Source: CAWBAT01 sp046331665 (lineage in GTDB: Bacteria; Acidobacteriota; Terriglobia; Versatilivoradales; Versatilivoraceae). From it: 64,000 nucleotides of DNA. Position numbers and translations under genes: made by a program. The DNA lies in assembly GCA_046331665.1 (NCBI GenBank), contig JAXLQK010000027.1:1-64000 (forward strand). The letters run 5' to 3'. The notes below the pieces were generated by a model. That model was not told where the DNA came from, made no database searches, and saw nothing but the letters and a program-made list of their open reading frames with translations. Below are positions 27,333 through 36,867 of this stretch, piece after piece (the stretch's first letter is position 1; every line of letters starts with the position of its first letter).

Positions 27333-27662
27333 GAGAGCTCTCGATTGGTTAGCTGGTGAGTAAAGCCAGTCTCACGTATAGACCTATTCTAAAAGCAGGA
27401 ACTCTATTCTCCCACACCCCCTTGAGCAGCAAAACAAGCGTTTAGCAACGGTCGGGGTAGGATCGTGGAGATTTCGAGTCGAGAGAATAATACGCATGGC
27501 TCGCCCAAGTCTACTCTTCTTGTGGCGGCATGCGAATCATCTTGGCGGGAAACTCATCAGTCCGTGCGCAAAGTCACGAAGAATTGTCGTGTGTGGTAAA
27601 TGTCCCCCTCGAGCCCCCCAACATCGGGGAAGCTCAAGGGAGTTTCTGTCAGTGGGCATCAA
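27333..27662. other. Intergenic region ubiD-beta-helix gene
   Basis: About 330 bases. A plus-strand frame at 27496-27822 overlaps the end of the beta-helix gene and has no family features. The ubiD promoter should lie just above 27332. No hairpin with a T-run was found. Confidence 0.35.
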
Positions 27663-28910
27663 TCACTTAATCACATTCCCAGTGACAACACTGTTTGTAC
27701 TTGAAGCATCAAACAGCGGGTTTATGTACCCGGAAATGAAATTATTCTTAATGATGTTCCCGTCTGCAACTGGAGTGAATGGGAAAGGCGGGGGGCCGGG
27801 AATAAACTGCTCGACTCCATAAAAGATCCCAGTAAGGGCTGTGGTCCCCGTTGCTGACTTAATGATATTTGCGCTGACGTTATTTCGGTCAGCGTGGGGG
27901 TTGTTGGTCGAAGAGGAACTCGAACGGGCGACGACCACGATTCCCTCGTAGGCGCCTGTGATCAAGTTTGCCTGAACTCGGTTATTGTTTGTCCCAATTA
28001 CACCATTTACGATCCCTTGAGAATCCAAAAAGATCCCTTCTTTGACGCCTGAGATTGCGTTACCTGACACAATCAAGTTCGAATCCTCATAAACGTAGAT
28101 GCCATAGGGGATGAAAGTCTTCAAATCTGAGTAGCCTCCCTGGATATTGTTGAGGAGTGCCGTCCCCCCGGCTCCAAATTCAAGGAAAATCCCAAATTGT
28201 TGAAGAAAGGGACCCACTTGGTCCGAGAGGCCGATCTTATTTCCGCTGACGGTAAAGGCAATATCCCCTTCAATGGCAACTCCAAAAGTTTGCGCAGCTA
28301 CGATCTCGTTTCCAAGGACTGTCACTTGGACGGTGTTTGGATGAGTGCCATCGAGCGGATAATTTAGAGCAAGGATCGCCGTCCCCTCATTGCAAGTGCT
28401 TCCTGGCCCCTGATTCAAACCGATGATCCGGTTGTTGGAAATCAGTCCACTTGCTCCATAAAGGAAAATACCGCGCAAGCGATCTTCACCGAACGCTTCG
28501 GCGCCGAAGTCACACGGAGTGTCTTGCAAATTGAAAGCCTTGATGGTGAGGTTGACGACGTTTGCCCGAGTACCGGCGTTGCGCACGACCGCACCCAGAA
28601 AGTGACCGCCACCCACAGGATCGACAGCCGTAATCATATGACCAGCCCCGTCAAGAGTGAGACCTTGTGGGACGTAGATCGACGCATCGGTCGAGCAATC
28701 GGCTGTTAGCTTCATCGTCGTCCCTGTAAATTTAAAGACGCAGTTCGTCCAGGCATACCCACTGCTCGAATAAATTGTAAGGAAACTCACGAGCAACCCG
28801 CACGCAATCCGAAGCTTCCGTCCAGCATTTCTGAATACGCTTGTCTGGGCGGGGGAATTGTCTTCCGAACCTTCTTCAACCCATTGAGCATTGGATGAAA
28901 AGCTAATCAT
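27663..28910 (-). CDS. Secreted right-handed beta-helix (NosD/pectate-lyase-like) protein
   Basis: An exported protein of about 415 residues. The hydrophobic stretch LRIACGLLVSFLTIYSSSGYAW near residues 34-55 is a late signal peptide. From there the sequence consists of beta-helix coils with repeating asparagine-ladder pattern: GLISNNRIIGL, VQVTVLGNEIVAAQTFGVAIEGDIAFTVSGNKI, NLIVSGNAISGVKEGIFLD, RNNVSANIIKSATG, DGNIIKNNFISGY. Such proteins bind or cleave polysaccharides, but no lyase catalytic residues are obvious. The ATG at 28910 is chosen because AAGGAG sits nine bases upstream. Probably monocistronic. Confidence 0.8.
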   Translation of the reverse strand: MISFSSNAQWVEEGSEDNSPAQTSVFRNAGRKLRIACGLLVSFLTIYSSSGYAWTNCVFKFTGTTMKLTADCSTDASIYVPQGLTLDGAGHMITAVDPVGGGHFLGAVVRNAGTRANVVNLTIKAFNLQDTPCDFGAEAFGEDRLRGIFLYGASGLISNNRIIGLNQGPGSTCNEGTAILALNYPLDGTHPNTVQVTVLGNEIVAAQTFGVAIEGDIAFTVSGNKIGLSDQVGPFLQQFGIFLEFGAGGTALLNNIQGGYSDLKTFIPYGIYVYEDSNLIVSGNAISGVKEGIFLDSQGIVNGVIGTNNNRVQANLITGAYEGIVVVARSSSSSTNNPHADRNNVSANIIKSATGTTALTGIFYGVEQFIPGPPPFPFTPVADGNIIKNNFISGYINPLFDASSTNSVVTGNVIK

Positions 28911-29620
28911 AGTGGTGTTCTCCTTTGTGCAAGGCACAATTCAATTGTCATATTCTGTTCCAATGCGACCCGTTCGGTTTGATTCCCTCTTGATCGTGAG
29001 GAAGGGATGGGCATCGGTGAGTCTGGGAACTGTCTTGGCAATTCTGGAAAGAATGGCAGGTCCGCACAACTTTTAGATGCAACCCTTATCAACGTTCTCT
29101 GCGATCCCAGTCGGTAGTTAGCAGGCAGGGCGGAATCTTCTTGTACCGACTTTTGTCCTTCACTCATATCAGTCAGCCGATGCAGACAGCTTTACCGCCA
29201 CAACCCAGTGCAGGCGCGTGTTTGACAGTTCTTCGGCACTTCGAAGAATTAGTTACTACATTCGTCGCAGAAAAATATGAAACCAAGATACCAAACCTAA
29301 GGACCGACCAAATGATCGGGGGTATCTTGTACGCGTTGGAATTACCCAATAGTCTAACGGTCAGTCTGAGCCTTGTCAACTGGCTCGATATGGAGAGCGC
29401 TACCTCCTGAGGCACACCCCAATGAGTCCTTGAGAAATCTGGCAGGCTTCAGAAACGAACCTTAATTACCACTTCAGAAAAGCCCAAATTCCAGGTGGAT
29501 TGGTTATAATCCTTTTGACGTTATAAAGTCATGCAAGGTCAGGGTCGAAATCATAGGTATAGTTGCGGTAAAATAGTTTCAAATAGCCTTGGGAAATTGA
29601 TCATTCTTAGGGGGTTACTC
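28911..29620. other. Intergenic region between divergent secreted-protein genes
   Basis: About 710 bases between two diverging genes. A short frame at 29141-29410 with only a TTG start has no recognisable features and is not called. TATAAT at 29505-29510 could be the -10 of the rightward gene, about 110 bases before its start, with no convincing -35. The remainder holds nothing I can support. Confidence 0.35.
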
Positions 29621-30466
29621 ATGAAAATCCCTTCTCATTCGATAATTATTCCAATACCTCTGGCACTACTGTCTCTCTTTTTGTCAGTAGGCAAAGCTGG
29701 AACAATTCAAAAGGATGTGCCAGGGAAGACTCCGTCTGTCGCATCTTCTGCTTCAGCGATGAGTGTCGACGATTCCCGTTTGCTCGTTAAGGCTATTCCT
29801 TCCGTTGATATCCCAAAAACTTTGGCCAGGTGGAAACTGCAGGAGACCGAGTTGGTCAATTTACGACAGTGGTCTCAAATGTTGGTGGAAAACTCCGCCA
29901 GGAATGATTTGACGCAGAAGTGGGTCGTCTTCATCCAGCAGGTGGGCGCCAGGAACAAGGAAACAAAGGTGGCCGATCTCTCTCCACTGATCCAAATGCT
30001 CATGCTGGCGGCTTATGACCAAGCCCAAAAGGAGATTGCGAGCGGCGTTTCCGAGGGTGGAGGCAAGACAAAATTGCGCAAGCAATTTGCCAGCACTTTG
30101 CAGGAGAATCTAACCCGGGCCAACGAAATCGAAAGCTTGTCACGCTTTTCCCGCAGGGAGATGACCGATCCGGTGGCTGGTTCAGGCCTTGGTCTGCCCA
30201 CGGTCCAGCGCATGTTGCGCCAATGCCAGCTTGTTGAAAAAGGTGAAGGGAAAGTGGAGTGCAAGGATATCCTGGTTTCGACCGATTACGAACTAAAAAA
30301 CTATATTACTTCAACGGCCAATCAATTAAAGCAAGTTCAAGAAACGCTCCGTCACACTCCTGAAGGCGGAGACGCTTCTGAGGGATTGGGGAAGGCGAGA
30401 CTCTACGCCCTTTCCGAAACCGCCCGGCAGATGCATGATGCGGCCTTGCCCTATCTCAAGAAATAA
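29621..30466 (+). CDS. Secreted hypothetical protein
   Basis: No family recognised. The 281-residue product starts with a signal peptide (MKIPSHSIIIPIPLALLSLFLSVGKAG) and the mature part is mainly helical, with a helix-rich core (ETELVNLRQWSQMLVENSARND; QMLMLAAYDQAQKEIASG; RKQFASTLQENLTRANEIE) and one conserved-looking Cys pair (RQCQLVEKGEGKVECKD). I placed the start at the internal Met because AGGGGG lies upstream and the signal peptide begins there. It is followed by an FmdB-type gene but 157 bases away. Confidence 0.7.
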   Translation: MKIPSHSIIIPIPLALLSLFLSVGKAGTIQKDVPGKTPSVASSASAMSVDDSRLLVKAIPSVDIPKTLARWKLQETELVNLRQWSQMLVENSARNDLTQKWVVFIQQVGARNKETKVADLSPLIQMLMLAAYDQAQKEIASGVSEGGGKTKLRKQFASTLQENLTRANEIESLSRFSRREMTDPVAGSGLGLPTVQRMLRQCQLVEKGEGKVECKDILVSTDYELKNYITSTANQLKQVQETLRHTPEGGDASEGLGKARLYALSETARQMHDAALPYLKK

Positions 30467-30623
30467 AGACCTGCTTTGACAGAGTCCGGAGAGTCGACTA
30501 TATTGATTGAGGTCGAATTCCAAATTCAATTTTGGGAGAGACGTCGAGGCGAGCGACCCATTCCCGAAACTGGTTCGACACTTCAATACCGACCGAGCTT
30601 GGGTCAAACTGTGGAGAAAGATC

Positions 30624-30854
30624 ATGCCAATTTATGAGTATCGATGTTTAGAGTGCGGCCTGGCGTTCGAAAAAATTGTATCGTTGCATACCGAGTCGAT
30701 GACCTGCGAGCGCTGTGAAAGTCAGAATGTGGAAAAACAATTTTCTGCCTTTGCCGTACAGAATGGCGAGTCGGCTTCTCTGAATACCTCAGGGCCGGGC
30801 TGTAACACCTGCGGGGCTCCCAGGCAGGGTATGTGCCGCGAGATGATGAATTAG
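30624..30854 (+). CDS. FmdB-type zinc ribbon protein
   Basis: A small 76-residue protein of the FmdB/CxxC_CxxC regulatory zinc-ribbon family: MPIYEYRCLECGLAFEKI opening, then MTCERCESQNVEKQFSAF. These four cysteines make the ribbon. The carboxy tail CNTCGAPRQGMCREMMN has three more cysteines and resembles tails of family members in many bacteria. The start follows GGAGAAAG. Role in the cell is not established; some members regulate amide or formamide metabolism. Confidence 0.9.
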   Translation: MPIYEYRCLECGLAFEKIVSLHTESMTCERCESQNVEKQFSAFAVQNGESASLNTSGPGCNTCGAPRQGMCREMMN

Positions 30855-30875
30855 CTTGTCAATTAAACAAAACCT

Positions 30876-30907
30876 TCCGCTACTTGTCGCCCTTGCGGGC
30901 TAGCGGA
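30876..30907 (+). terminator. Hairpin after the FmdB-type gene
   Basis: TCCGCTA and TAGCGGA enclose an inner GCCC/GGGC stem, giving an interrupted 11-bp hairpin 21 bases after the stop codon. No T-run follows, so termination is uncertain. Confidence 0.35.
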
Positions 30908-30965
30908 TCCCGAGAGATTACAGGCCTTTTCCATCCTCTCCAACTTCTTGTTGCCCCCTTTAGAG

Positions 30966-31994
30966 ATGCTCTTGCCGTCCCGAATACCTGAAGCACAAAA
31001 TTCCCCAGTTCAGAGCATTAACATTTCTTCACAGCCTCCGGGCAAAGACCCGGTATGGGATAAGGCCCCCGCGTTGATTCCTTTCCCGTTGTTGAAACGA
31101 TTTGCCGGGCACAATTTGTGGTTGTCCCTTTGGCTTGTGAGCGGTGCTTCGTTTCTTCTGCCGCATGGGACTTTTGCCTTACCCCGCCCGGTATGCCGTT
31201 TTCAAGTCACAAAACAAAAGATTTACCCTGGAAGTTTGTTCCTGGTTTCAGCGCATTGTGCTGAACCCGTTTCCAAGGCCACCGCTACCTTTCGCCAGAA
31301 ACAGTTCATTTTCTTCGCTGGGAAGAATCAAATGGTGAGTTACGCGTTTGTGGGGGCCGATTTGGAATCGCGTCCAGGAAGTTACCCGCTTGAAGTTGAG
31401 TTGGAGCTGGGGGGCTCTCGAAAACAGGAATGGAAGGAATCGGTACGGATCTTTCCCAAACAGTTTCCAGTCCAGAAGATCACAGTGGCTGAGAAATATG
31501 CCAAGCCTGACCCTGCGGATCAGCAAAGAGCTGAGGCAGAGGCAAAAAAATTGGAAGCGCTTTGGAAAGTGAATTCGGCCGGGCGTTATTGGGATACTCC
31601 CTTTGAGCTCCCCGTCAAGAGTGAGTTAACCAGCGGATTTGGACGAAGACGTGTCGTTAATGGAGAATCGCGCTCACCCCATTCTGGGGTTGATTTAAAA
31701 GCCGACGTGGGAGCCCCGATCCGGGCCACGAACAAGGGTAAGGTGGTGGTTGCAGAAGAGATGTTTTTCAGCGGGAATACCATCGTCATCGATCACGGAC
31801 TCGGCCTTTATACCTTTTACGGCCATTGTTCAAAAATCCTGGTACGGGTCGAAGAGACGGTGAATTCTGGCCAGGTGATCGGGGAAGTAGGGGCCACAGG
31901 GCGGGTCACTGGGCCTCATCTCCATTGGGCTTGCCGGCTCAACGAGACACGAGTGAACCCGCTAGATTTGCTCTCTTTGGTGATGGCAGACTGA
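30966..31994 (+). CDS. M23 family (LytM-like) metallopeptidase
   Basis: A membrane-anchored or secreted peptidoglycan endopeptidase-type protein. A hydrophobic segment (LWLSLWLVSGASFLLPHGTFA) about 50-75 residues in is the likely export signal, followed by an unassigned beta-rich domain. The carboxy-terminal M23 domain is complete: FGRRRVVNGESRSPHSGVDLKA (His and Asp zinc ligands), YTFYGHCSKI, and VTGPHLHWACRLN (HxH). All catalytic positions are present, so it should be active. The ATG at 30966 is preferred to a TTG 18 bases earlier. Confidence 0.9.
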   Translation: MLLPSRIPEAQNSPVQSINISSQPPGKDPVWDKAPALIPFPLLKRFAGHNLWLSLWLVSGASFLLPHGTFALPRPVCRFQVTKQKIYPGSLFLVSAHCAEPVSKATATFRQKQFIFFAGKNQMVSYAFVGADLESRPGSYPLEVELELGGSRKQEWKESVRIFPKQFPVQKITVAEKYAKPDPADQQRAEAEAKKLEALWKVNSAGRYWDTPFELPVKSELTSGFGRRRVVNGESRSPHSGVDLKADVGAPIRATNKGKVVVAEEMFFSGNTIVIDHGLGLYTFYGHCSKILVRVEETVNSGQVIGEVGATGRVTGPHLHWACRLNETRVNPLDLLSLVMAD

Positions 31995-32017
31995 ATGCAG
32001 ATGGATAACTCGTCTTT

Positions 32018-32830
32018 CTAGAGAAACCGTAGTCTCGGATTGAGTAATTCACGCAACCCATCCCCCAACAAATTAAAAGCCAGCACGGCAGAAATTGTCG
32101 ACAAGGCTGGAAACAGGACGAGGTGTGGGGCATCGAAGAGATGGCTTCGTGCGTCGTTCAACATCGCGCCCCAGCTCGGTAGCGGTGGAGGCACGCCGAG
32201 CCCCAGAAAACTCAAGGAGGCTTCGGCTAGAATGGCCCCGGCGATCCCGATACTCGCCTGGATGAGTACGGGCTGAATGATATTGGGGATCAAATGTCGA
32301 GTGATGATATGCAGGTCGGTTCCGCCAAGGGAGCGGGCGGCTTTTACAAAATCAAGTTCCTTCACTTTCAGAATTTGCGCCCGCACCAGACGCGCGTACC
32401 CGACCCAGCCAACTGCGACCAAGGCAAGAATGAGTTTATCAAGGCCGGGGCCCCAGAAGGCAACGAGGGCGATGGCGAGAAGAATTCCTGGAAATGCCAG
32501 TAAAACGTCGGCCACCCGCATCAATATCTCATCAATCCACCCGCCATAAAAGCCAGCCAGGGTGCCGATGAAAAGTCCGATTCCGCTGGCTAATCCAACC
32601 ACCGATACCCCCACCAGCATGGATATCCGACTGCCATAGAGGACCCGTGAGAAGATGTCGCGCCCTAATTCATCCGTGCCGAACCAGTGATTTCGATCGG
32701 GGGGCATGAGTCTCTGCGGCAAATTCTGGGTGTCGTAATCGAAAGGGGCAAGCAGGGGAGCAAAGAGAGCCAGCAATAAAAGCGAAGCTACGATGGAGCC
32801 GCCAAACATGACCAGGGTACGGGATTTCAT
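32018..32830 (-). CDS. Peptide/nickel-type ABC transporter permease (DppC-like)
   Basis: Inner-membrane permease of the dipeptide/oligopeptide/nickel importer class. It starts with one amino-terminal helix (TLVMFGGSIVASLLLLALFAPLLAPF), has the DppC signature HWFGTDELGRDIFSRVLYGSRISMLVG, and the ABC-binding EAA loop EASLSFLGLGVPPPLPSWGAMLNDA. The start at MKSRTLVM is chosen over an upstream extension. It follows the DppB-like gene by 25 bases. Substrate-binding protein and ATPases are not in the window, so it relies on partners elsewhere. Confidence 0.93.
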   Translation of the reverse strand: MKSRTLVMFGGSIVASLLLLALFAPLLAPFDYDTQNLPQRLMPPDRNHWFGTDELGRDIFSRVLYGSRISMLVGVSVVGLASGIGLFIGTLAGFYGGWIDEILMRVADVLLAFPGILLAIALVAFWGPGLDKLILALVAVGWVGYARLVRAQILKVKELDFVKAARSLGGTDLHIITRHLIPNIIQPVLIQASIGIAGAILAEASLSFLGLGVPPPLPSWGAMLNDARSHLFDAPHLVLFPALSTISAVLAFNLLGDGLRELLNPRLRFL

Positions 32831-32855
32831 CAGGATAACCTGCCCTGCAAAATTT

Positions 32856-33785
32856 CTACCGATATTTGACTCGGGGATCCAGCAGGCTGTAGACAAGGTC
32901 CGTCAACAAATTTGCCCCGACATAAGTCACCGCGATGACCAGGATGCACCCTTGGACCAAAGGGTAGTCCCGGGAGTTGATGGCTTGCACGGTGAGCCGT
33001 CCGATGCCCGGCCAGGAAAAAATCGTTTCTGTGATGATCGCGCCCGCCAACAAGGTTCCAAATTGCAGGCCCAACACGGTAATGACTGGAATCAGACAAT
33101 TCTTAAGAGCATGTTTCAAGAAGACTCGACTCTCGCTCAATCCCTTGGCGCGGGCGGTCTTGATATAGTCCTCCTGGAGTTCCTCGATCATCCCGGCTCT
33201 GATCATGCGTGTCAGTATGGCTGAAAACGCCAACCCCAGCGTGAAGGCAGGCAAGATGCAGTAGGAAGGGCCTTCACGTCCCGAGACAGGGAGCCAGCCC
33301 AGCCAGATCGAAAAGAGAACGATGGCCAGGGGGCCCGAAACGAAGTTGGGAAGCGAAATCCCCAGCAGGCTTGCAGAGGTAATGGCCCGATCCACCCACT
33401 TCCCGGCGCGAGAGGCCGATAGGACGCCGGCAGGGAGTGCCAACAACAGTCCAATTGTCAGGCTTAGGAAGGCCAGCAGGAGGGTGGCAGGGTAGCGCTC
33501 TGCAATGATTCGCGCCACTGGCTCGCCAAAGCGAAAAGAGGTTCCTAGATTGCCTCTCGACAATTCAAAAAAATACCGCCATCCCTGTTCCCATATAGGA
33601 CGGTCCAAACCCAGTTGACTGCGCAGTTGTCGTACGTCGGCGGCTGGTGCACTGTCGCCCAGCATCATTTGAACGGGATCCCCCGGAACTAGATGAACGA
33701 GGGAAAAAACCAAAATCACGACTCCCAGGAGGGCAGGGAGAGTGAGCAGAAGTCTTCTAACGAGGTACGAGCGCATAGGGTCCAT
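32856..33785 (-). CDS. Peptide/nickel-type ABC transporter permease (DppB-like)
   Basis: The partner permease of the DppC-like protein. The amino end is typical: SYLVRRLLLTLPALLGVVILVFSLVHLVPGDPV. Further features are the ESRVFLKHALKNCLIPVITVLG segment with the EAA-type loop, and a final GAIITETIFSWPGIGRLTVQAI. About 310 residues and six helices, normal for the family. Start at MDPMRSYL, with the Met three codons on equally possible. It is the first gene of a two-gene unit. Absence of a binding-protein gene upstream is unusual. Confidence 0.93.
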   Translation of the reverse strand: MDPMRSYLVRRLLLTLPALLGVVILVFSLVHLVPGDPVQMMLGDSAPAADVRQLRSQLGLDRPIWEQGWRYFFELSRGNLGTSFRFGEPVARIIAERYPATLLLAFLSLTIGLLLALPAGVLSASRAGKWVDRAITSASLLGISLPNFVSGPLAIVLFSIWLGWLPVSGREGPSYCILPAFTLGLAFSAILTRMIRAGMIEELQEDYIKTARAKGLSESRVFLKHALKNCLIPVITVLGLQFGTLLAGAIITETIFSWPGIGRLTVQAINSRDYPLVQGCILVIAVTYVGANLLTDLVYSLLDPRVKYR

Positions 33786-34071
33786 CAAAAAATATGGTTT
33801 ACCGGGGATGAGTGTAACGTTGAATGCCGGGTGAAGGCAACGCTTTGTGAAGCATGAGGATGTGGACGCGGAGCAGTCTCCGAGGAGGTATCCACTGAAA
33901 GGCACGATCAAATGTACTTTGAGGTTGCCGCAAGTGGAGCTTCACCTCAAGAACCTGTACAATAGGCTGGTAAGAGTTGTGGGAGGTTGGTGAGCCCTTC
34001 ATCGAAGGTGGGCGCGCGACAGTCACTTTACCGATCCACTTCGGGCGCCTCGGAGCCTGGTCATTCTATCT

Positions 34072-34911
34072 ATGTCAAATCTTGCCCTTGAGCTATTCAA
34101 GGAAGCCATTGCTCAGCCGGAGGAAACGATGGATCTGGCTAAAGCGGCCATGCTCATCGCCTTGGACGAATATCCAGAACTGGATATTCCTGTCTATTTG
34201 AAAGGGATCGACGAGCTGGCGTTAAAAATTGCCGACCATATTCCATTTGCGGATGTTTCCCAACCGTTACGGGTCATTGAAGAGATGAATCGTGTCTTAT
34301 TTGACATGGAAGGGTTTAATGGAAATTCAGAAAATTACTACGACCCCCGCAATAGTTTCCTAAATGAGGTACTGGATCGCCGCACAGGGATCCCCATCAG
34401 TCTCTCGGTTCTTTATATGGAAATCGGCCATCGCCTGGGACTGCGCATCGAGGGAGTGGGGATGCCCGGACATTTCCTTGTCAAGTTGACGGTGACCGGC
34501 ATGCCGCTATACTTCGATCCCTTTAATCGTGGAGAACGGCTGAATGAAGACGATTGCCGCCGGAAACTGAAGCTTCTCTATGGCGACGATTTTGTTTTTG
34601 AGCCTTCATGTCTCAACCCCGTCACCAAAGCGCAAATCCTCCTGCGAATGTTGACCAATTTAAAGTCTATTTATTTCGGACGCGAAGATTATCGGAAGGC
34701 TCTGCCGGTTTTGGAAAAGATGCTTCTCATCCAACCCCATTCGGCGGTCGACATTCGGGATCGCGGCGTCGCCCATTACAAGCTCAACCAGCTCTCACGT
34801 GCGATTACGGATTGGTCGCATTATCTGGCCATTAATCCCACGGCAGAAGATCGTGAAGAGACCCGCAAAAACATCAATCTGCTGGGTCAGATCCTAGCGC
34901 TAAGAAATTAG
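34072..34911 (+). CDS. SirB1/transglutaminase-like protein with TPRs
   Basis: A 279-residue cytosolic protein of the SirB1 (UPF0162) family: a transglutaminase-like domain (YYDPRNSFLNEVLDRRTGIPISLSVLY; GVGMPGHFLVKL; YFDPFNRGERL) followed by TPR units (YFGREDYRKALPVLEKMLL; VAHYKLNQLSRAITDWSHYL). The usual catalytic Cys position is occupied by Ser (PISLSVLY), as in most of the family, so it is thought to be non-enzymatic. Role unknown. No operon partner on this strand. Confidence 0.9.
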   Translation: MSNLALELFKEAIAQPEETMDLAKAAMLIALDEYPELDIPVYLKGIDELALKIADHIPFADVSQPLRVIEEMNRVLFDMEGFNGNSENYYDPRNSFLNEVLDRRTGIPISLSVLYMEIGHRLGLRIEGVGMPGHFLVKLTVTGMPLYFDPFNRGERLNEDDCRRKLKLLYGDDFVFEPSCLNPVTKAQILLRMLTNLKSIYFGREDYRKALPVLEKMLLIQPHSAVDIRDRGVAHYKLNQLSRAITDWSHYLAINPTAEDREETRKNINLLGQILALRN

Positions 34912-35177
34912 CATTCCTCAGTAAACCAAAGATTCTAGAGAGATGGTTTTTCTGGTGGAGAGGGCGCTCCACGCACGCTGAGTAACGGGAATCGCTAGCC
35001 TAAGCTGCGGTTTTGTGAGGTTTGGCGGGCGTAGCTACGGTGAAAGATTGATACGAACTGTCGGTTTTTGCAGGTGGAGCGGGTGCGTAAGACCGCTGTC
35101 CTATGCGCCCACCCTGTGAACGCGCGCAGGAACTCGCGTTCCACCAACACCGAAAAGATTTTGGAGTAGCCGCAACC

Positions 35178-36728
35178 TTAGAGCATCGGTCCCGTCCGCC
35201 AGATGGCAAATTCGCGGTGTCCGGTAATCTCGTTCTTTGCCTTCTCTCCGGAGGCCACAGCCAGCATTTTCTTGAAAATCTTTTCGCCTACCTGATCGAT
35301 GGTTTCGACACCGTCAATAATTGTTCCTGCATTCACATCGAGATTTTCCTGCATGTGTTGATAGAGCCGGGAATTGGATGAGATTTTGATTACCGGAACG
35401 ATTGGGTTCCCGGTCGGTGTGCCGCGGCCGGTTGTGAAGCAAACCAAATTACAGCCTCCAGAGACCAGGCCGGAGACCGAGGGAGTGTCATATCCGGGAG
35501 AATCCATGATGACAAAACCTCGCGACTTGACTGGTTCGGCATAATTGACGACAGCATTGAGCGGTGTGGATCCGGCTTTGCGCACCGCACCAAGGGATTT
35601 TTCTACAATATTGGTGATGCCGCCGGCTTTATTGCCTGGAGCCGGATTGTCATCGAGCTTGCCTCCCATGGCGCCCACATAGCGCTTGTAGCGCTCGATG
35701 ATGTGCAGCAAGTCCGCGGCTGCCTTGGGGCTTCCGGCTCCGCGCATGATCAGATGTTCGGCGCCGTAGATCTCTGGGGTTTCCGGCAAGACCGTCGTCC
35801 CGCCGCATTTCACCAGCAAGTCGCTGGCGTGTCCCAGTGCCGGATTGGCCGAGATTCCGGAATAGGCGTCGGAGCCACCGCAGTTTAAACCGAGTAATAG
35901 CTCAGAGGCGGAGACCTTACTGCGTTGGTGCTGCCGTGCTTTGGCGGTGAGCTCTTTGACAATCTCGATTCCTTGGGACACCGTCTTGGATGTTCCCCCC
36001 GCGCCCTGCACCGTCAAGTAGCGGATTCGATCCTTCGTGTTGGATTGCAGTTGCAGGGGGAGGCTGGAGGAACAGCCCTGTACGCATTCGATGTTGCTTT
36101 CTTCGCAACCCAGGCCCAGGACCAGAATCCCCGCGACATTCGGATGGTACATGATGCCGTGATAAATGCGCATCAACTGCTCCATGTCTTCGCCTTTTTC
36201 CCCGCCGCAGCCTTCCTGATGGGTAATGGAAATAACCCCGTCAAAGTTGGGATCGTCTTTAAACTGATTCTCGAAGTGCCGGCCGATGAGGTTGGCGGGA
36301 TGGCTGGAGCAGATCACCGTGGAAAGCACCGCCACGTAGTTTCGCGTACCCACGCCGCCCCAGGGGCGAACATAACCTTCGAATTGGGGGACGTTGGCGC
36401 TGGCGAAAAACTCGACCGGCAGGGTGGCTACACAGCTTTCATACTGCCGCGTCAAATTCTCGATGCTCATGTTGTGCACATGAACGGTTCCGCCTTGCGG
36501 AATGTCCTGGGTCGCGGCGCCAATGACCTCTCCATAGCGGATGATGGGCTCGCCTTTGGCGATAGGTTTCAGGGCAATCTTATGGCCCGGCGGGACAGTC
36601 TGGGCGATTGAGAGTTGGGTCCCATTCATCCGTAAGACGGTTCCCAGACCGATCGAAACTTTGGCGACGGCAATGTTATCGCGAGGGTCAATAATGATGG
36701 CTTTTTCGCTAAGCGGAATGGCGTTCAT
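35178..36728 (-). CDS. uxaA: Altronate dehydratase (UxaA family)
   Basis: A full-length UxaA-type dehydratase (altronate to 2-keto-3-deoxygluconate) of 516 residues. Residues 1-90 are an SAF domain with VPPGHKIALKPIAKGEPIIRYGEVIG. The catalytic part has GYVRPWGGVGTRNYVAVLSTV, ITHQEGCGGEKGEDM, VLGLGCEESN, LLGLNCGGSDAYSGISANPALG and CFTTGRGTPTG. Conserved cysteines and histidines of the iron site are present. Close relatives act on galactarate or other sugar acids, so the substrate is provisional. No uronate isomerase or other hexuronate gene flanks it. Confidence 0.9.
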   Translation of the reverse strand: MNAIPLSEKAIIIDPRDNIAVAKVSIGLGTVLRMNGTQLSIAQTVPPGHKIALKPIAKGEPIIRYGEVIGAATQDIPQGGTVHVHNMSIENLTRQYESCVATLPVEFFASANVPQFEGYVRPWGGVGTRNYVAVLSTVICSSHPANLIGRHFENQFKDDPNFDGVISITHQEGCGGEKGEDMEQLMRIYHGIMYHPNVAGILVLGLGCEESNIECVQGCSSSLPLQLQSNTKDRIRYLTVQGAGGTSKTVSQGIEIVKELTAKARQHQRSKVSASELLLGLNCGGSDAYSGISANPALGHASDLLVKCGGTTVLPETPEIYGAEHLIMRGAGSPKAAADLLHIIERYKRYVGAMGGKLDDNPAPGNKAGGITNIVEKSLGAVRKAGSTPLNAVVNYAEPVKSRGFVIMDSPGYDTPSVSGLVSGGCNLVCFTTGRGTPTGNPIVPVIKISSNSRLYQHMQENLDVNAGTIIDGVETIDQVGEKIFKKMLAVASGEKAKNEITGHREFAIWRTGPML

Positions 36729-36867
36729 GGTTGCGGCTCCACCTGTCTTTCCTTAAAGTGCTTTCACTTCATAGTAACAAAAACGTTGGCGGCCCTGCGT
36801 AATTAAATTTCATTCAGACATGCGCATGCGTAAAATTGGGGGGCATCCCAGGAAAGCCATTACAAAC

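Noticed and set aside
29141..29410. Possible 89-residue gene in the 710-base gap
   Set aside because: Only a TTG start, no ribosome site, and no recognisable pattern; kept as unsupported.
34912..35177. Possible structured RNA between the SirB1-type gene and altronate dehydratase
   Set aside because: Only an imperfect pairing (GGGTGCGTA with TATGCGCCC) was seen; no known riboswitch core.
35925..36611. 228-residue open frame on the plus strand
   Set aside because: It lies opposite the altronate dehydratase gene and has no ribosome site or recognisable domain.
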